Source: Owenia fusiformis
Taxonomy: Eukaryota; Annelida; Polychaeta; Sabellida; Oweniidae
DNA: 64,000 bases
Direction of reading: 5' to 3'
Assembly (NCBI GenBank): GCA_903813345.2
Contig: CAIIXF020000010.1
Coordinates: forward strand, 33,223,425-33,287,424
The translations under genes and the position numbers were made by a program. Positions 1 to 12,959 of this stretch are shown one piece after another (the stretch's first letter is position 1; every line of letters begins with the position of its first letter). A model generated the notes under the pieces. It made no database searches. It worked only from the letters and a program-made list of their open reading frames with translations, and had not been told where the DNA came from.

Positions 1-1955
1 AGTCCCGTTTTTATTGAGTATCATCCATTCGGAAGATAACCTAAATCCTAGTGAAAGAATTTGGTTCAAAATTGGTGGAAAGATATATATCAAATTTTTT
101 TTAAAGTCCCCGATAAATTGGGCTACGTATACCGCCGTGATTACATTAGGGGATTAGAAGAGTTTATTTTTTATTTAGGTATGCAAGCTATATCAAAATT
201 AGGCCTTCATTCATATACTCGTGTGCATGTAATCAGCATGCCCTTCAATATTATGTAAACCAGGCTATTCAAGTACTAATGTACACTATTTATGTGTGTA
301 CTACATTGGAATACAATTCCCTGGGAAACAAAACACAAATACTTTATATATGTTCAAAATGAGCCATTTGATTGATGTATACACTAAATAGCTTCATAAA
401 TAACATCTACAAAGTATATCTAATAGTAGTTTTTAATTTCAATGGTGAAACTTACTTGGTTACGATTATACGGGGAATCAACACGGAACGAAGATTGTTC
501 ACCTTCCTGGCTTACCTCTGAAGCTTGTACCTGGTAATCTCTTTTTATTATAGGTTAGTGAGAGCGGTGAGCCTGCGCAGTCTTAAACTTTGGCGCACAC
601 TTTAAGATGGCCACAGCTTTAGAAATGGCAGGAATATTTGGCAAAAACCTTTTGTTTTTCATTTTAAACCAAAGAAATGATACAGTAACAGTTTTTTCTT
701 CATCATTACATAAAGTGCATAATCTAGATTTTGTAACATGGCTATACACATTAAGGGGTCATGTCCCAGTCAGTATCCTTATCATAAGAGTACAGAGTTT
801 AAAACGTTTTGGGTAGGCCCTATCCTATACCCACCATATTGACAGTTTCACTGTATTAATGACTTGTCAAAACTAGCCAGAGATCTGAAAAACAAGCAGT
901 TAATTATCTCCACTGATGAAGTTCATGTTTGTGAACTATCGATTTAACTTGCCTCGTCCAATAAGCCTTGGAACATATCTCACCATTTGAATAAAATATG
1001 ATGCCTTTACTTCTCTAGCTCTGCCATAGAGTGAGCCAAAGAGTGCTCCCAGCTCATCCAGTAAAAGTGAATCCTTTCATCAGTTGATGTATCTATAAAT
1101 TACCTGCCCTGGTGTGTAAACATTGTCATTGCCATATATAAATGCAGACAATATCATCATAACTGCCTGACAAATATATACAACAATGTTACTGACTTTG
1201 ATGTAAGTTTTGGTCATTTTCTGCATCAGGAACACCAACAGATGGTGCAGATATACTGTCCCTTAATGAAATGTTACACAGCTTGTGGCAGTTGTCACTG
1301 GAGCATTCACATTTTATTGTTACATTGGTACGTGGGTTACTTCTTTAGCCCAATGTACAGGCTGCCATCCATCTAATGATATAAGCTTTGAAACAAACCC
1401 TATAACAATTAGCTATCAAATTAGGTTTGATACATCATTGTTTAGGTTTGATACATTATGCTCACTTGCTGTATCTTTTTCTGCCATCATGCCTAATAAA
1501 GAAACAACTATTGCTAATGAGATGAAATTGACCTAATTTTAAATCAATTTCACTGGTCCATGCCAAACCTTTTTAAAATAGACTATTCTATTTCAACACT
1601 ATAGTTGTCTCTTGCAATTGAAGTACTTAAAAAGTGAAAAGAATTGAGTTATTATATTATCTAATTAAAAAGAAAAAATATTTAAATAATTAAATATCGT
1701 ACTTAAATGACATGCCTGTGACACTCTTTACTTTAGTTTTAAGATTTAAGTTATCACCTAAAATTAAATAGTATTGTTAATACTGTTGCTATATGTTAAT
1801 AATGTTAAAGCTAAAGCTTAAGTTATGCTGTTATATTTGGAAAACAAATAAATCAAATAAATTTCATTATTTTAAAGTTTTCTCAACTAAAAGATACTTT
1901 GAATTATTTGTATTTAACATTAAAAACAATTAGATACTTACTCGTACTTAACTAT
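1..1955. other. No supported gene
   Basis: I see only short, unrelated open frames in AT-rich DNA. The one place that looks slightly gene-like is an ATG at 607 in an AAGATGG context, downstream of a comparatively GC-rich stretch (about 560-606). It opens a 69-codon frame with no recognisable domain. It could be a first exon or chance. Confidence 0.6.
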
Positions 1956-2165
1956 CTAATACACCCAATGCATGAATAAAGGCATATTTGATTGCTTTTT
2001 ATGTTTTGATAAGCCTTTACAATTTAAATGGGTACCATCATTTTTCAAATGTCCACTTTTTACCACATCCTCTAATCCTTGTGATCGCCAAAATATATAA
2101 TCATGTAAATTTTGCTTTTGATAAAGTTCTTTGTTAACACCATTTATAATTTGTATGTTTGCCAA
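1956..2165 (-). pseudogene. SGNH-hydrolase-like fragment, probably from a retroelement
   Basis: The minus-strand frame ends in a segment of the form FW...GL....SGHLKNDGTHLNCKGL. The DGTHLN motif matches the DxxH catalytic block near the C-terminus of SGNH/GDSL hydrolases, with the following glycine typical of the family. In animal genomes such fragments are very common because SGNH-like domains are carried by several retroelements. Only the C-terminal block is present (about 70 residues; the family needs about 180), with no serine block, so it cannot be a working enzyme. The match rests on one short motif. Confidence 0.35.
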
Positions 2166-2792
2166 ATGTTTGGCATTTGTATGTTCAATATCACTCTTGT
2201 ACTTTAACCCATTTTTCCCTGGACCCTAATCCGAGAAATAATCCCTAATCCCTGGATAAATTTGCTAAAAAAACATTTAAAATTACCATTCCTCGCAAAA
2301 CTGTACATAAAATCTTTAATATTAAATATTTCTGATTAAAAGTTTAAATCAAAATGAAGGGAATTGAATTATCTTCAAATATACACATTCAAAAACAGGT
2401 TTAAATGGATAGGGTAGGTGTGGGGTTATCCCAAATAATTTCTTTTTATTCAGAAGTTATCGTAAAAATATTTCATTGTACATAATTCTAATGAAAAATG
2501 TCAGTTACAAAGTTCATTTAAATGCACAAGTTCCTATGGCTTGAAATTAGCTTTAAAATGCAATTTATTTGAGCCTCCTAGCTCCCTTACTTTCCGAGAT
2601 ATGATTTTTAACAATTTGTTGATCCGATTTCAAGTTTAACAATATTTTTCACAAAAAGTGAAAAATTCAAAAATTCTTGACTCTTAGGCATTGCAGTTCA
2701 TGTTAACTTAGTTGAATGTTAAAAAAGTTAAAATATAAATTCTAGCACCATTAAACATGATAGTTCATCCATCAGACTGTCCATGGTCATGA

Positions 2793-4627
2793 TTACTGGC
2801 GCAGGGAGCGCTTGATATGTTTGCTCAAACACTTTTCATGAATGGGAACATGGCACTGTTGGCATCTGTGCTTGGTGACTCCACGCCTTTCACCTGGTCT
2901 GGCATTTGCTATACACTCCTGGCAAGTTTTGAATGTATCATAGTAAAGTTCCAAGGAATGATAAGCAATAGGGCATGCAGGAGCAAGTGCCAGAGGAGGT
3001 GCCCGGCCTGATCGCCATTCCCCGATCAACAGTTCAATAAGGTCTTCCTGGAAGTCCTTCAGAGTCCCATTTCAAAAACGGTTGTTCATTTAGATCATGG
3101 TGAGTGAGGTTGGCCTTGGCACAAATGTAACTATTATGAACTCCTGTGGAGAGCCCATAGAAAAACATTCTTCTCCACCATTTCTTGGATCGATGAGGGA
3201 GCATATAATAGCCAACCATTTGATCATAAAGGTCCACCCCCTTGTAGTAGGCCTGATAATCTGAAACGATCTTGGGCACTATCTTTGCTTGCTGGCGACG
3301 CTGACCATTGGCTTCTTGAGCGGTTGGTTTTCTCTGCACACTACCCATGTCAGTTGCACCATGGAAATTTGAAATAAACAATACAGGCTTAGTGTCCATC
3401 CAATGGCAGAAGGTGATGTCATCCCATTCAGCGAAGCGATATGAATGTTGCTCAAGTTTGACATTTTTGGCAGCAATGGTGTAGGTAATTTTTTTCTGTT
3501 GGATCGTTCTGTCCTACAAGCATTGATTCCACGCACAGAAAGGTAGTTGAATAAATCAAAGGAAGTTTAAAAGTTATCCATATATACACTCACCCCCGAT
3601 CCGGCCAAGGATGCAGTGAGATCGCGAACCACACGAGATGTCAAACCACCCTCAACATCTCCGTTGTCTTTTCTTTCCCTGTATATACCTGGAAATTCCA
3701 ACAATAGCCCGTGGTTGCCTCAGCCAGGGACCAGTATTTTATACCCCATTTGGTAGGCTTAGCTGGCATATACTGCCTGAAGGCAAGGTGACCCTTGTAC
3801 TTCACCATTGACTCATCAAGGCTAACGTTTCCATTGGGAGTATAGACCTGCTTGAAGTTATAGTTGAGATTGTCCAGATATCTCCTCAATTTCCACACTT
3901 TATCTTGTCTGTTGATATTGGCATTGTTATTGTCCTCTAGATGCAAATATCTCCAAATTTCATCGAACCTGTCTCGAGACATAAATTCCCCGAAATTTGT
4001 TGCAAGTTGGTCTTGCGCCAATAGTCGGACCTAAAAACAATTAAGTAAGTCTGTAACAAAAATTACAAATGATTGTCCCTGTAAAATGAATTATAAATAA
4101 TTAACTGTAAAATAATGTGCAAGCTTCAATTATTCAGTGTTCAGTAAATTAAAAAACACACCTATTTGGAAGTTTCATAATCCCCATGGATAAACATATC
4201 CCAAGAAAGGCTCGGAGTTCTTCCTCAACAAGTGGTGCCATCTTGGTCCAACATCTGGGGCATACCTATTTGTCTCGCTAACAATCAACTGCATGATGTC
4301 ATCATTGAACATAAGATCAAAATAATGTAATGCAGTTGAATCAGGGGGGTCCAATTCTCTGATACCAGCGTCCATATTGAATAGTGGATAGGGCCTGGAG
4401 TGAAAATCGTCATACCTCCACCCATCATCAAATCCCATGAAATCATTTTCATTGTCAGAGTCCATTAAATTACCGTCAATATCTAATCCCAGATCCAAAT
4501 TCAAAAGTTGCATTTCCTGATTGTCAACATTTCTTAGGTTTCCGATGAAATTTTCATCATCAGAATCGTCAAAATCGACCTCAATGTCGCTACCGTCTGA
4601 AAGGATTGTTTCGTCAACTTCCGCCAT
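2793..4627 (-). pseudogene. piggyBac transposase pseudogene
   Basis: Reading on the minus strand: an acidic N-terminal region of about 150 residues (4,627-4,175); then a catalytic-core piece (4,021-3,641) with the first catalytic Asp in VSLDESMVKYKGH; then, after a break, MDNF around 3,560-3,580 carrying the second Asp and followed at once by a stop codon; then the YYKGVDLYDQ block with the third Asp (near 3,210-3,240); and last a C-terminal zinc-binding region (3,029-2,793) with CQEC, HRCQQC and IHEKC. That order is the full DDD transposase with its C-terminal cysteine-rich domain. At least three frame changes or stops interrupt it, so it is inactive; all three catalytic Asp positions remain visible. 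Confidence 0.88.
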
Positions 4628-4814
4628 TTTGTTTTCAATGATCGACTACATCTGAGCTCCAGAAAACATCTTGAAACTGTCAAAATTTACGATATTTTAT
4701 TTATTTGTTTATGTGGAAGTACTAGTTAACTTATTGCGCATGCACACATAAAATTATGGGATAGGGGAGGGTTCAAGGCCGTTGCTATGAGCGATCAGAA
4801 AAATGGCCAGAGAA

Positions 4815-4882
4815 ACTACGATCGAACTCGAGTCCCGGTAAAAAAGGTATGCTTTTCAATTACGATCGTACTCGAGTCATGG
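4815..4882. repeat. Subterminal direct repeats of the piggyBac element
   Basis: Two 24-bp copies at 4,815-4,838 and 4,859-4,882 share ACGATCG(A/T)ACTCGAGTC, 44 bp apart, just inside the transposase-proximal end. Subterminal repeats of this kind are typical transposase binding sites in piggyBac ends; the binding role is inferred. Confidence 0.7.
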
Positions 4883-4896
4883 GGAAAATGGGTTAA

Positions 4897-6795
4897 ATGC
4901 TTCCAATGCTTGGATCTATTTGGAATTTTCCCTATTGAAATTACATTTCTCTCTGGTTGTTTTTCTTGAACGATAGAAATGGCTTTCGAATAGTTTTCTG
5001 TTATTGTTGAAATATGAGAATGTACTGATTCAGTGTATTCTCTTCCTGCGTTGGAACAATCGAAACCTGCAGTTTGCCAAATACAATGTTAGGTCTTAAG
5101 GTTTTGAAATTACTGCGGAATTATCTAAGTCATCAATATGACCTCCTGGCTTAAAGTGCCATGTTATCTTTGTTTTAGACTTAAATTTCCATTTAGGATT
5201 AGCTTTATAAACATTTTCAACCAAACTGCTACCTACTTTAGCCAATTTCATTTCGTCCTTCATACTCTGAAATAGATTTTTTAATCAATAGATCTCTCTA
5301 TGTATCAAAGAGAAAATCTAAAAACTTTAAAGAGAGCCAGCAAGAAAAGCAAACTCTTAATTGTCACAAGAAATTAGAACCTATATATCTCATATTACAA
5401 TCTAATGTGAAAAGAAACAAGATTGTTTTAATAAAATAGGATCAGAGGATGTGTACTAGGACTAGGCTAGCTTATAGTTTTCGTACTTATCTGTTATAGA
5501 TCTATTTCATATATCTATACTATGCATTATTTCAACATGTTTTTTCAACATCTACTAGACTTTTAGTATATTCTATGATTATTTAATAATCACTATTATG
5601 TTTATATTGTACTTACTGTGTGGTTTTTGACTTTCGTTTGAAATATGGCTTGCTTGCTAAGAGCTACGTCTTGCTTGCTATTGTAGATGTTGTAAAGTGC
5701 GCCAAATTATGATTCCTGCCGTTGACGTCATGTATAGGCTTTAGTTTCGTATTCACTTTATTTTCGTATTTTCTCAGAGTATTCTTTTGGCATGCCTAAA
5801 TAAATCTTAATTCATCTGAAAATAGATCTAAAATATATATTTGATTTTAGACTTCTTTCTGACCCCCTATCCAATGTTGTCATAAATTTATATACTGGTG
5901 TATAAGTATTTATTTTCCTGGGAAGAGGATTTTTTACATTGGAGTCAGTACTGAATAAGCTGTCTTATCAATTTATTTTCAAACGAAGCAGATGTCAATC
6001 TCAGTGTATTGGTACTCATTTAAAATTTTATTTTTTTGGTCATTAAATGGAATTAAATATATTGATTGTAAAATGTATCATACATATTGCACTGTCATTT
6101 CCCCCTTGTGGGTCCCAGATTCAAGATGTACCATCCCCAATGGCTCCTAACTTGTATTTGACAGGACTGGCTTTCACTTCTGCACACTTCTTTCCCTCTC
6201 GTATTTCTTTGGTTGGGCACAGCAATTTGTAGAAATTTTACTTGGAGCCATGCTCTTATTCTGATGATTTGCAGTAGCATTCTGTTTTATTTTCCCTTTC
6301 TTGTATTTGACAAGACCTTCTTTTACTTCCTTTCTGCTAGGACAATAATAACCAGTTAAAATACTGTCATAAAACAAATATGAAATACAGCACTGACAAT
6401 GTATAAGACACCCAATAGCCTCTCCTCCTCTACAAGGTTAATGGTAGTTTTTTTACCTAGTGACATAGGTGCAGTCAGTTCATGTGAGTTCATGTGACTA
6501 AGTTCTCTTGAAGATCAACTTATTTATTCTTCAATAAAGTACAGTCTAGCAATACTGATATAACTAAGCCACTTGTTGATCAAGATACACTTACACAATC
6601 CAAGACAAATATGCAAGGTGTGGCAGAAGAATCTACCCTTGGTTTGCGTTTGAATTATTGATAAAAATGCTAAAGTTGGTATCCTTGTGAGACCTAACCT
6701 CTCAGAATTTCTGAAAAGTGTTCCTTGATAAGGCATCCATCCTCCGATCACAGGGCATCCTGTCCAGAATATCAAGAATATCTTCTTTCTTTTAA
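4897..6795. other. No supported gene
   Basis: No convincing coding sequence. A TGACGTCA octamer (cAMP-response-element consensus) sits at 5,723-5,730. The region 6,115-6,330 contains two related stretches with CTTGTATTTGACA followed by AGAC or GGAC, suggesting an old local duplication. Confidence 0.55.
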
Positions 6796-6937
6796 CCCCC
6801 TGCTATAACCGAGTTGGATGAGCCCGATTTAACTAAATCACGTGATCTAATTATGCGCTGATGACGTTTACATGATTGCTGTCGCAGTGTTTGCGAGTTC
6901 TTAATCGGGGAAATGCTAACTGCTTATAGCAGGGGGG
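6796..6937. mobile_element. Short inverted-repeat element (MITE)
   Basis: About 142 bp with inverted termini: CCCCCTGCTATAA at the left and TTATAGCAGGGGGG at the right. There is no coding capacity. The family and the target duplication were not determined. Confidence 0.6.
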
Positions 6938-7183
6938 AAGAAGGAGGTACGGATTCTGGACACCTGCTTAGGAGGATGTAAGGCATCTGGCGTTACATTT
7001 TCCACCCCACAGACATGGATAGCCTTTACAGAGATAATGTTAACAAGACATTTCAATACCATTCTACACAAAAATTACCGCCTTTGTTTATTTTAAGACA
7101 AACTGCCTGGTTTTCCAATCAGATTGTAATACTCTCATTGGATACTCTATATTGAAAGATCATGTTTTACTTCTGGCGTGACC

Positions 7184-7541
7184 CTAATATGCCATGCAAA
7201 TAATAATGTCCTTTGGAACTCGGACCAAGTCCATCTCCATATTTCTCATTTTACAGAAACATCCCTTCAGTTGCCCAATACAACTCTCAACCATTCTAGT
7301 AGAACTCAGAAAATGGTTGTATATTATCTGTTCAGGGGCTAGATTGCCCATGTCTCTAAATGGGGTCATAAAATTTACTGAGAGTGGGTGCACTGCATCC
7401 CCAATAATGAAATGATTCTCTGGCACAATATCCTGTAAATGGGCACTCGGTGTTGATGAACATGAATTCATCTGATCCTGGCATGCCTGCATATATGTCG
7501 AATAATTCCATGTTATTGTCACAAGCAATCTGAGTGTTCAC
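7184..7541 (-). pseudogene. PIF/Harbinger transposase fragment
   Basis: On the minus strand the first frame (from 7,541) reads CDNNMELFDIYAGMPGS, matching the first catalytic Asp block of the DDE_Tnp_4 family. A frame change near 7,440 leads into GDAVHPLSVNFMTPF (second Asp block) and RMVESCIGQLKGCF (Glu block). So the last two-thirds of the catalytic core are present in two frames, while the N-terminal half and the usual second Harbinger protein are missing nearby. It is a dead fragment. The family call is firm because all three catalytic blocks occur in order with normal spacing. Confidence 0.82.
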
Positions 7542-10500
7542 ACTTAAAAATCTCTTTCGAATTACTGTATAACATGAAATATTGCCGTTGATATAAAGTT
7601 GCCGATTGCCGAATGTAAAACAGAAACGGCAACATAAAATTCGGAAATATAATTAAATAATTGAAGATCGATCTTAGTGGGCGATAATAGGGTAATTGTC
7701 TAACCAGTGTCAACTTACTATAATTTTCTAAGGAGTATCAACTTACTATACTTAAACAAACTCTTAAATAAAATGCAATAAAATTGAAGTTTTATTCCTT
7801 AAAATGTTGCAGTAAAATGTTAATAAAATATTAAAAGGATCGTCATGTAGTTAAAATGTTCATAAAATATTAAAATGATCGTCATGTAGTTAAAATGTCA
7901 ATAATCATACCCCAGTGCTTTGGGGGTACCGGTAGTGACCCATGATTTTTTAATCAAGTCACCTTGCTGTCTAACTTCGTTGTATGCATTCACCAGCCAC
8001 TGAGCATGTAGCAGTTTAAAGCACGACCAGCATACTAGCCTAGCCATTCACAATCAAAATCAGAACATCTGAATTAGACTAAGACTTAAGTTTGGTCTAG
8101 GGTGAGACCATGAGAAACTAAATCAAAATTTCTTCAAGTTCATATTAAATTGATTTTTTCACCACTTCTGGCCTGAATAATGATTCAGCACAATCATAAT
8201 TTACCATTCTACTCATTTCTACAATCAAGATGAAGTGAAATCTGGTTATAAATACACACATCAGACTTTAAAATGACAGAAATGTTAAAATTCGCTTACC
8301 CGTTCAGACCATACTTGAGAGCAATGGCGGATGCGTCGGTGACGTCACATGACAACATTACTTGGAAACACAATCGATTCGTAATCGCATTGCATGACGT
8401 CTTGATAGTTACCTTGACGATTTACCATATAAGGGAATAAAGGCAGTCTTTAGGTCACGTGAATGGCGTCAAGTGGGAATAAAGTACAAATCCCAGGCCA
8501 CTTCGTGGGGTCTTTGTAAAAAGTCAACTTGTCAATCAAAATGCAGAGCTCAGTATATAAGTTTCTATTGTATTCTGTACCCATGTTTCAAAGATAACTG
8601 GTCATTTGCCCATAAAGCTTAATGAGAGTAACAAGGAAGTCCAAACGCAATACCCTCCCAATTAATTGAAATGTAAAGAGAGGCTCCGGTAAGTCAAAAT
8701 GTTATTGTGACAACATATGTACATATAGATACAAGTATATTACATAATTATTGAAATGTATAGTTCCAGGCTGGAATATACCTTTCCTTTCGCCCCTTTT
8801 TAGAACACACCTGACTGTTATGTCGGATTTGCTGAAGTAACCTTATCTCTGAAGGTAGTTTGGTCTTGTGTGAACTTCTGTAAAATAAAGTGGATTTATA
8901 ATTTTGAGTTTCACTACTGAGTTTTTAACATTAATTTCATATTTTTTTTATGAAATGAGAAGGAAATGGTCTTCAAATGAATCTATATCAAAACAAACAA
9001 TATATACATGTACCCTGTAACATAAATATGGTCGCTACAAATCCACTAAATATATTTTGAGATATTTAAACATTTTACATTTAAGCTATGCATTTACTTT
9101 GAGAAATTGTTTTCTTACATTGTTTTGTTTTCTGAAGGATGAATAGTTAAAATACTAACACAACTTGGGGTTTCTCACCAGTGTTCTGGTCAGGGCCTAA
9201 AACATAAATATGGGATTAAACTTTTTCAACAATTGGGAACAAAATGTCATAGCAATTTCTTGGGATATTGTTTTTCCTTTAACAATATTTCAGCTGTCAG
9301 TGCAGCAATCTTGGCATGCTTTGAGAAACAGACAAGTACAACAGACAAACAGACAAGAAACAGACTTCCAATGTCTCATTACATTCAACTAAATGCAATA
9401 AAATACTGGATGCACATTAAAACCCAAACTAATCTCTGAAGTGTTCAGCCACATAAAATCATCAAACTACAGCTAATGGCAATCCTTTATTAGAAATAAT
9501 TTACTCAGCATTAACTTGAATATTAAAAATATAACATTTCCAACTCAAAAAGCTAAAACTGATTTCATACAAGAGAGTTAAAGATAAACTTATAGCCTTA
9601 ACAAAATCACAATGGAAAAGCAAAACTGGCCAGAGTAAAACCAGAACAGTTAACTAAATAGAACTTACACTCATTTCAAACACAACTTGGATTTCAAAGA
9701 ATATGTTGTCAATGAAGATAGACTAGCCAATCGAATCCAATTTACTAAACAACATTTAAGCGATCACAAACTAGAAAGTGAAACGGGTAGACATAAAAAC
9801 ATTCAAATTGAAAACAGAAAATATAAGCAATGCAATAATCATGAAAACTTGACATTCATGTCTCTTTCTTGAGACAATTCTTTTTATGTCTGAAAAAAAC
9901 ACAAAAATCCTTTAAATAAGTTGGTATCCACCCATTTAAACATTTGTGTGACTATTTAGGAGTTTCAAAGACACAAATAATATTTGAGATCTAATAGAGT
10001 ATCATTCGAGTTATCTTCCTGACAGATGGAAGAACAGACTTACTGACAACTGAGGGAGGGCTTCACTATATCCCTGCTGAACTTTGTTCGCTGTGATAAC
10101 GAAACAAATAATCATAACTGTATTGATTACACTACACAAACATGACACTCATTCCTTTTAAAATAATTTTTTCTTGGACCTTCCATACTTCAGAACAGGC
10201 CCAACTTCCATAGGGAAATCATCAGGTAAAATTTGAATGCTCGTATTGGGTGTTGAGGGCGGAAGTAGAACATCACTTTTGTTAGCAGTTGTTGCAGATG
10301 GCTGGGCAATAGCATTTGGTACATTAGCATTTACACCATAAGTCGATATTGTAGCCTTACTTTTGTTGTCCTTGATTATTAGATTAGATGTTGGAATTGC
10401 TTCTTTGGCATCTATATGAGCTTTATACATTCCAGAAGCTGATACATATGTATTATTCCCATTTTTTTATTTTTAATATTATGATGTGTTTAAAATTAGG

Positions 10501-12402
10501 GAAGTCTTTACAATAGTCTTAAATGTTGCCAATAATGGTCCTTCTTCTTCTTTGTTGGCTTCAAAGCTCAGCTTTTTTTTATTTGCTCCTGAGATCTCCC
10601 TTCCTTGGGCCTAGTTATTCCTATCTGCCCTCTTCTTTTTCTTCTAGGAGCTGAAAAGCTGAAAGTACAATCTATATACATGCTTGATAAATGTCCTAAA
10701 CAATGATGTAAACTACAAATAAACATGGATCCTGAATTAGGAAAAATGAAACCATGTGTTACTACTCAAATAATCTTAAGTTTTATATACAATGAAGCAA
10801 GAAAGTAGCAGTTATTGAAGAATATTTACACTGTTTTGAGTTCAATGTTTCTGTGCTTTCTGCATTTGTAATTAGAAATTAAATTACCTCAGTTAATCAA
10901 TTTTAAATCTCACAGCTGAACAAAGCATAGTTAGAGAAAGGTTTGAGGAGAGACATCTCCATTTAGGCTATTCAGATCTAAAATGATTATTTAAATGGTG
11001 GCATATAACAGTCATCCTACCACCCCTATTAAAAAAGTAAAAATGCCCGCTTGGGTCATCTGCCTGTCTGTAAAATACAGGTGACGTGGCCAAGATGCTA
11101 AAATGCTTTGTGTCACAATTATGTGCAATAAGAACCATGCATTGCTGTTTCTTAATTGAGTCATGGAATGAAATGAGAACACTAGTATTTTTTTGATACA
11201 TGATTCCTGTTGAAAAGGTGTTAACCAAGACTTTAAGTAAATATATATCCATCACAATATCACATACCTCTACAATCTCATCTGCAACCTCATCAATACT
11301 CTTTTGCTGCTACTCATCATCTGATAGTTCTTGGAGGTCTAGGATGGATAGGGTCTTTGCTAAAATGTGGCAAAATGTAGCAATTCCATTAAATCATGCT
11401 GGATGCTATTATATTGGATTTAATAGGGTATACCCATACCTGTATAAAGGGGGGGGGCTTATTATGATGTACTTTTAATGAAACCAGAAGTTTCGCTTCA
11501 GTATAATATATTCATAGTTTCAGAGACTTTTTATTTTAGAGAATATAGAATAATATTAAGCATGGATGAATGAAATCTTGATATTTGGTAATGGTTTTCA
11601 TGTCTACATAAGGGATAAAGCCATCACTATTTTTATCTTTGATCTTCTTTCCATGTGAACATGTTTTGGGGTTCAAAGCATTTAATCTCCCATTGACTCC
11701 CATGTTAAAAACTGAAAATGTGAAAAACTGCTAATCTGAATGTTTTATTTAAGGACCTAAAGTATTCACTGTTCCCAGTAGACAGGTTTTACTGTACTAA
11801 AAAAATTGATTACAGCTAGGCTAGTCTATATTTACCTGACATGACGCTTTTGGTTGACATTATCAAATCCAAGTCAAACAAGTAGATGTGGTCAGGGTCA
11901 TTTGGAGGTACTAAGGATAGCATCACTGTTACATCATCACCTTTGGAAAATTGATGATGTGAAATGTGAAAAAAGAATCATCTTCACAAAAGAGAAGAAA
12001 CTAGAAGAAAACTATAGCTGTTTTCAGTCCCTATTTCTCAATTGTTAATGCCATAGCCGGGAACCACCTCAAAATGTGCCAAGTGAAAAAATTGTGAATT
12101 CAGTTCACAAGGATGGGGAACTATTTGTTAAGGCATGCCATCATTTTGTACATCAATTTCATCATCAGCAGCAGCAATATAAAAAATGTCCTGAAGTACC
12201 ACAGCAGTATAATAAGGGAAGTTAGTTACAGGTCTCAGATGAGAGGGCCAAGAAGTTATTGAGGGTCTAATAACAATGAATACATTGGCTAGCTAAATAT
12301 TCTAGCAGGGCTTAAAAATTAATTATGAACTTGTCACACAGTCACATATGGGCCATTAACTGATATCTGGTGTAGTCCAGGAGGTCTTTGAGTGTCCATT
12401 TA
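7542..12402. other. Long stretch without a recognised gene
   Basis: No domain is recognised. An ATG at 8,325 opens a short frame right beside a TGACGTCA (8,340-8,347), which could mark a promoter or 5' exon. A 90-codon minus-strand frame (10,430-10,158) is low-complexity and Ser/Thr/Pro-rich with a basic C-terminus (GRSKKKLF); it may be an exon, but I do not recognise it. The rest is AT-rich with runs of short tandem motifs such as the ACAGACAA series near 9,330-9,365. Confidence 0.5.
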
Positions 12403-12837
12403 TTAGTTTAGGGCTTTTTTTAATGTCGAATCCTTCGTTCCAAAGATTATCTGCCGTTTTATTCCCATTTCCTCTTGGTCCTTAAAGTCACAAGCTGAGC
12501 TTAGGGTTCTTAGTCGCGTATAGAATTCCATTAAGGTTTCACCTTCTGTTTGCTTCATAGAGCAGAAATTTATCATTTCATAATCCAGATTCTTTTGAGG
12601 TTCGAAGTGTTCCAGTAGTCATTGTTTCGCAGTATCAAAGTCATCATCACAGCCCCCATCAGGTAGTGCCTCAAATATCTCATGCACTTCCGGTCCTGCA
12701 AAGTGCAAAAGCATTGCACGCTTACGTTTCTTGTTTGTAATGTTTTCTGCTATGAGAAATGTCTCAAAAAGTTTAATTCACATTCTCCATGCATTTGATT
12801 GATTTGTTTGGCTTATGTCAAATGCAGGGAACATCAT
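12403..12837 (-). pseudogene. Ty3/gypsy gag fragment
   Basis: The minus strand reads through a typical gypsy Gag core. It includes KKRKRAMLLHFAGPEVHEIF, then a stretch ending in LLEHFEPQKNLDYEMINF, then EGETLMEFYTRLRTLSSAC. These match the retrotransposon Gag (capsid) domain in order and spacing. At least two in-frame stops interrupt it, and no protease or RT follows on this strand, so it is an isolated relic. It lies directly beside the pogo relic. Confidence 0.75.
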
Positions 12838-12959
12838 CCTTGTCATCATTATAATTCTGTTCATCCAGCAATTGTGTCTCAAACAAGGTTAAAATGATTG
12901 TAGTCTGTATTCTGATTTTACTTGTGTAGATTCATGTGTACAATTAAAACGAATTCTGA

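Larger units (their letters stand above)
2208..4892 (-). mobile_element. piggyBac-type DNA transposon, full length but degenerate
   Basis: The element begins CCCATTTTTCCCTGGAC and, read from its other end, CCCATTTTCCCCATGAC, an imperfect 17-bp terminal inverted repeat. Both ends are bordered by TTAA (2,204-2,207 and 4,893-4,896), the fixed target duplication of piggyBac. The total length of 2,685 bp is normal for an autonomous piggyBac. Inside, on the minus strand, lie the broken transposase frames. The end near the transposase start also carries two direct subterminal repeats. Ends, target site and coding content agree, so the boundaries are reliable. Confidence 0.9.
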
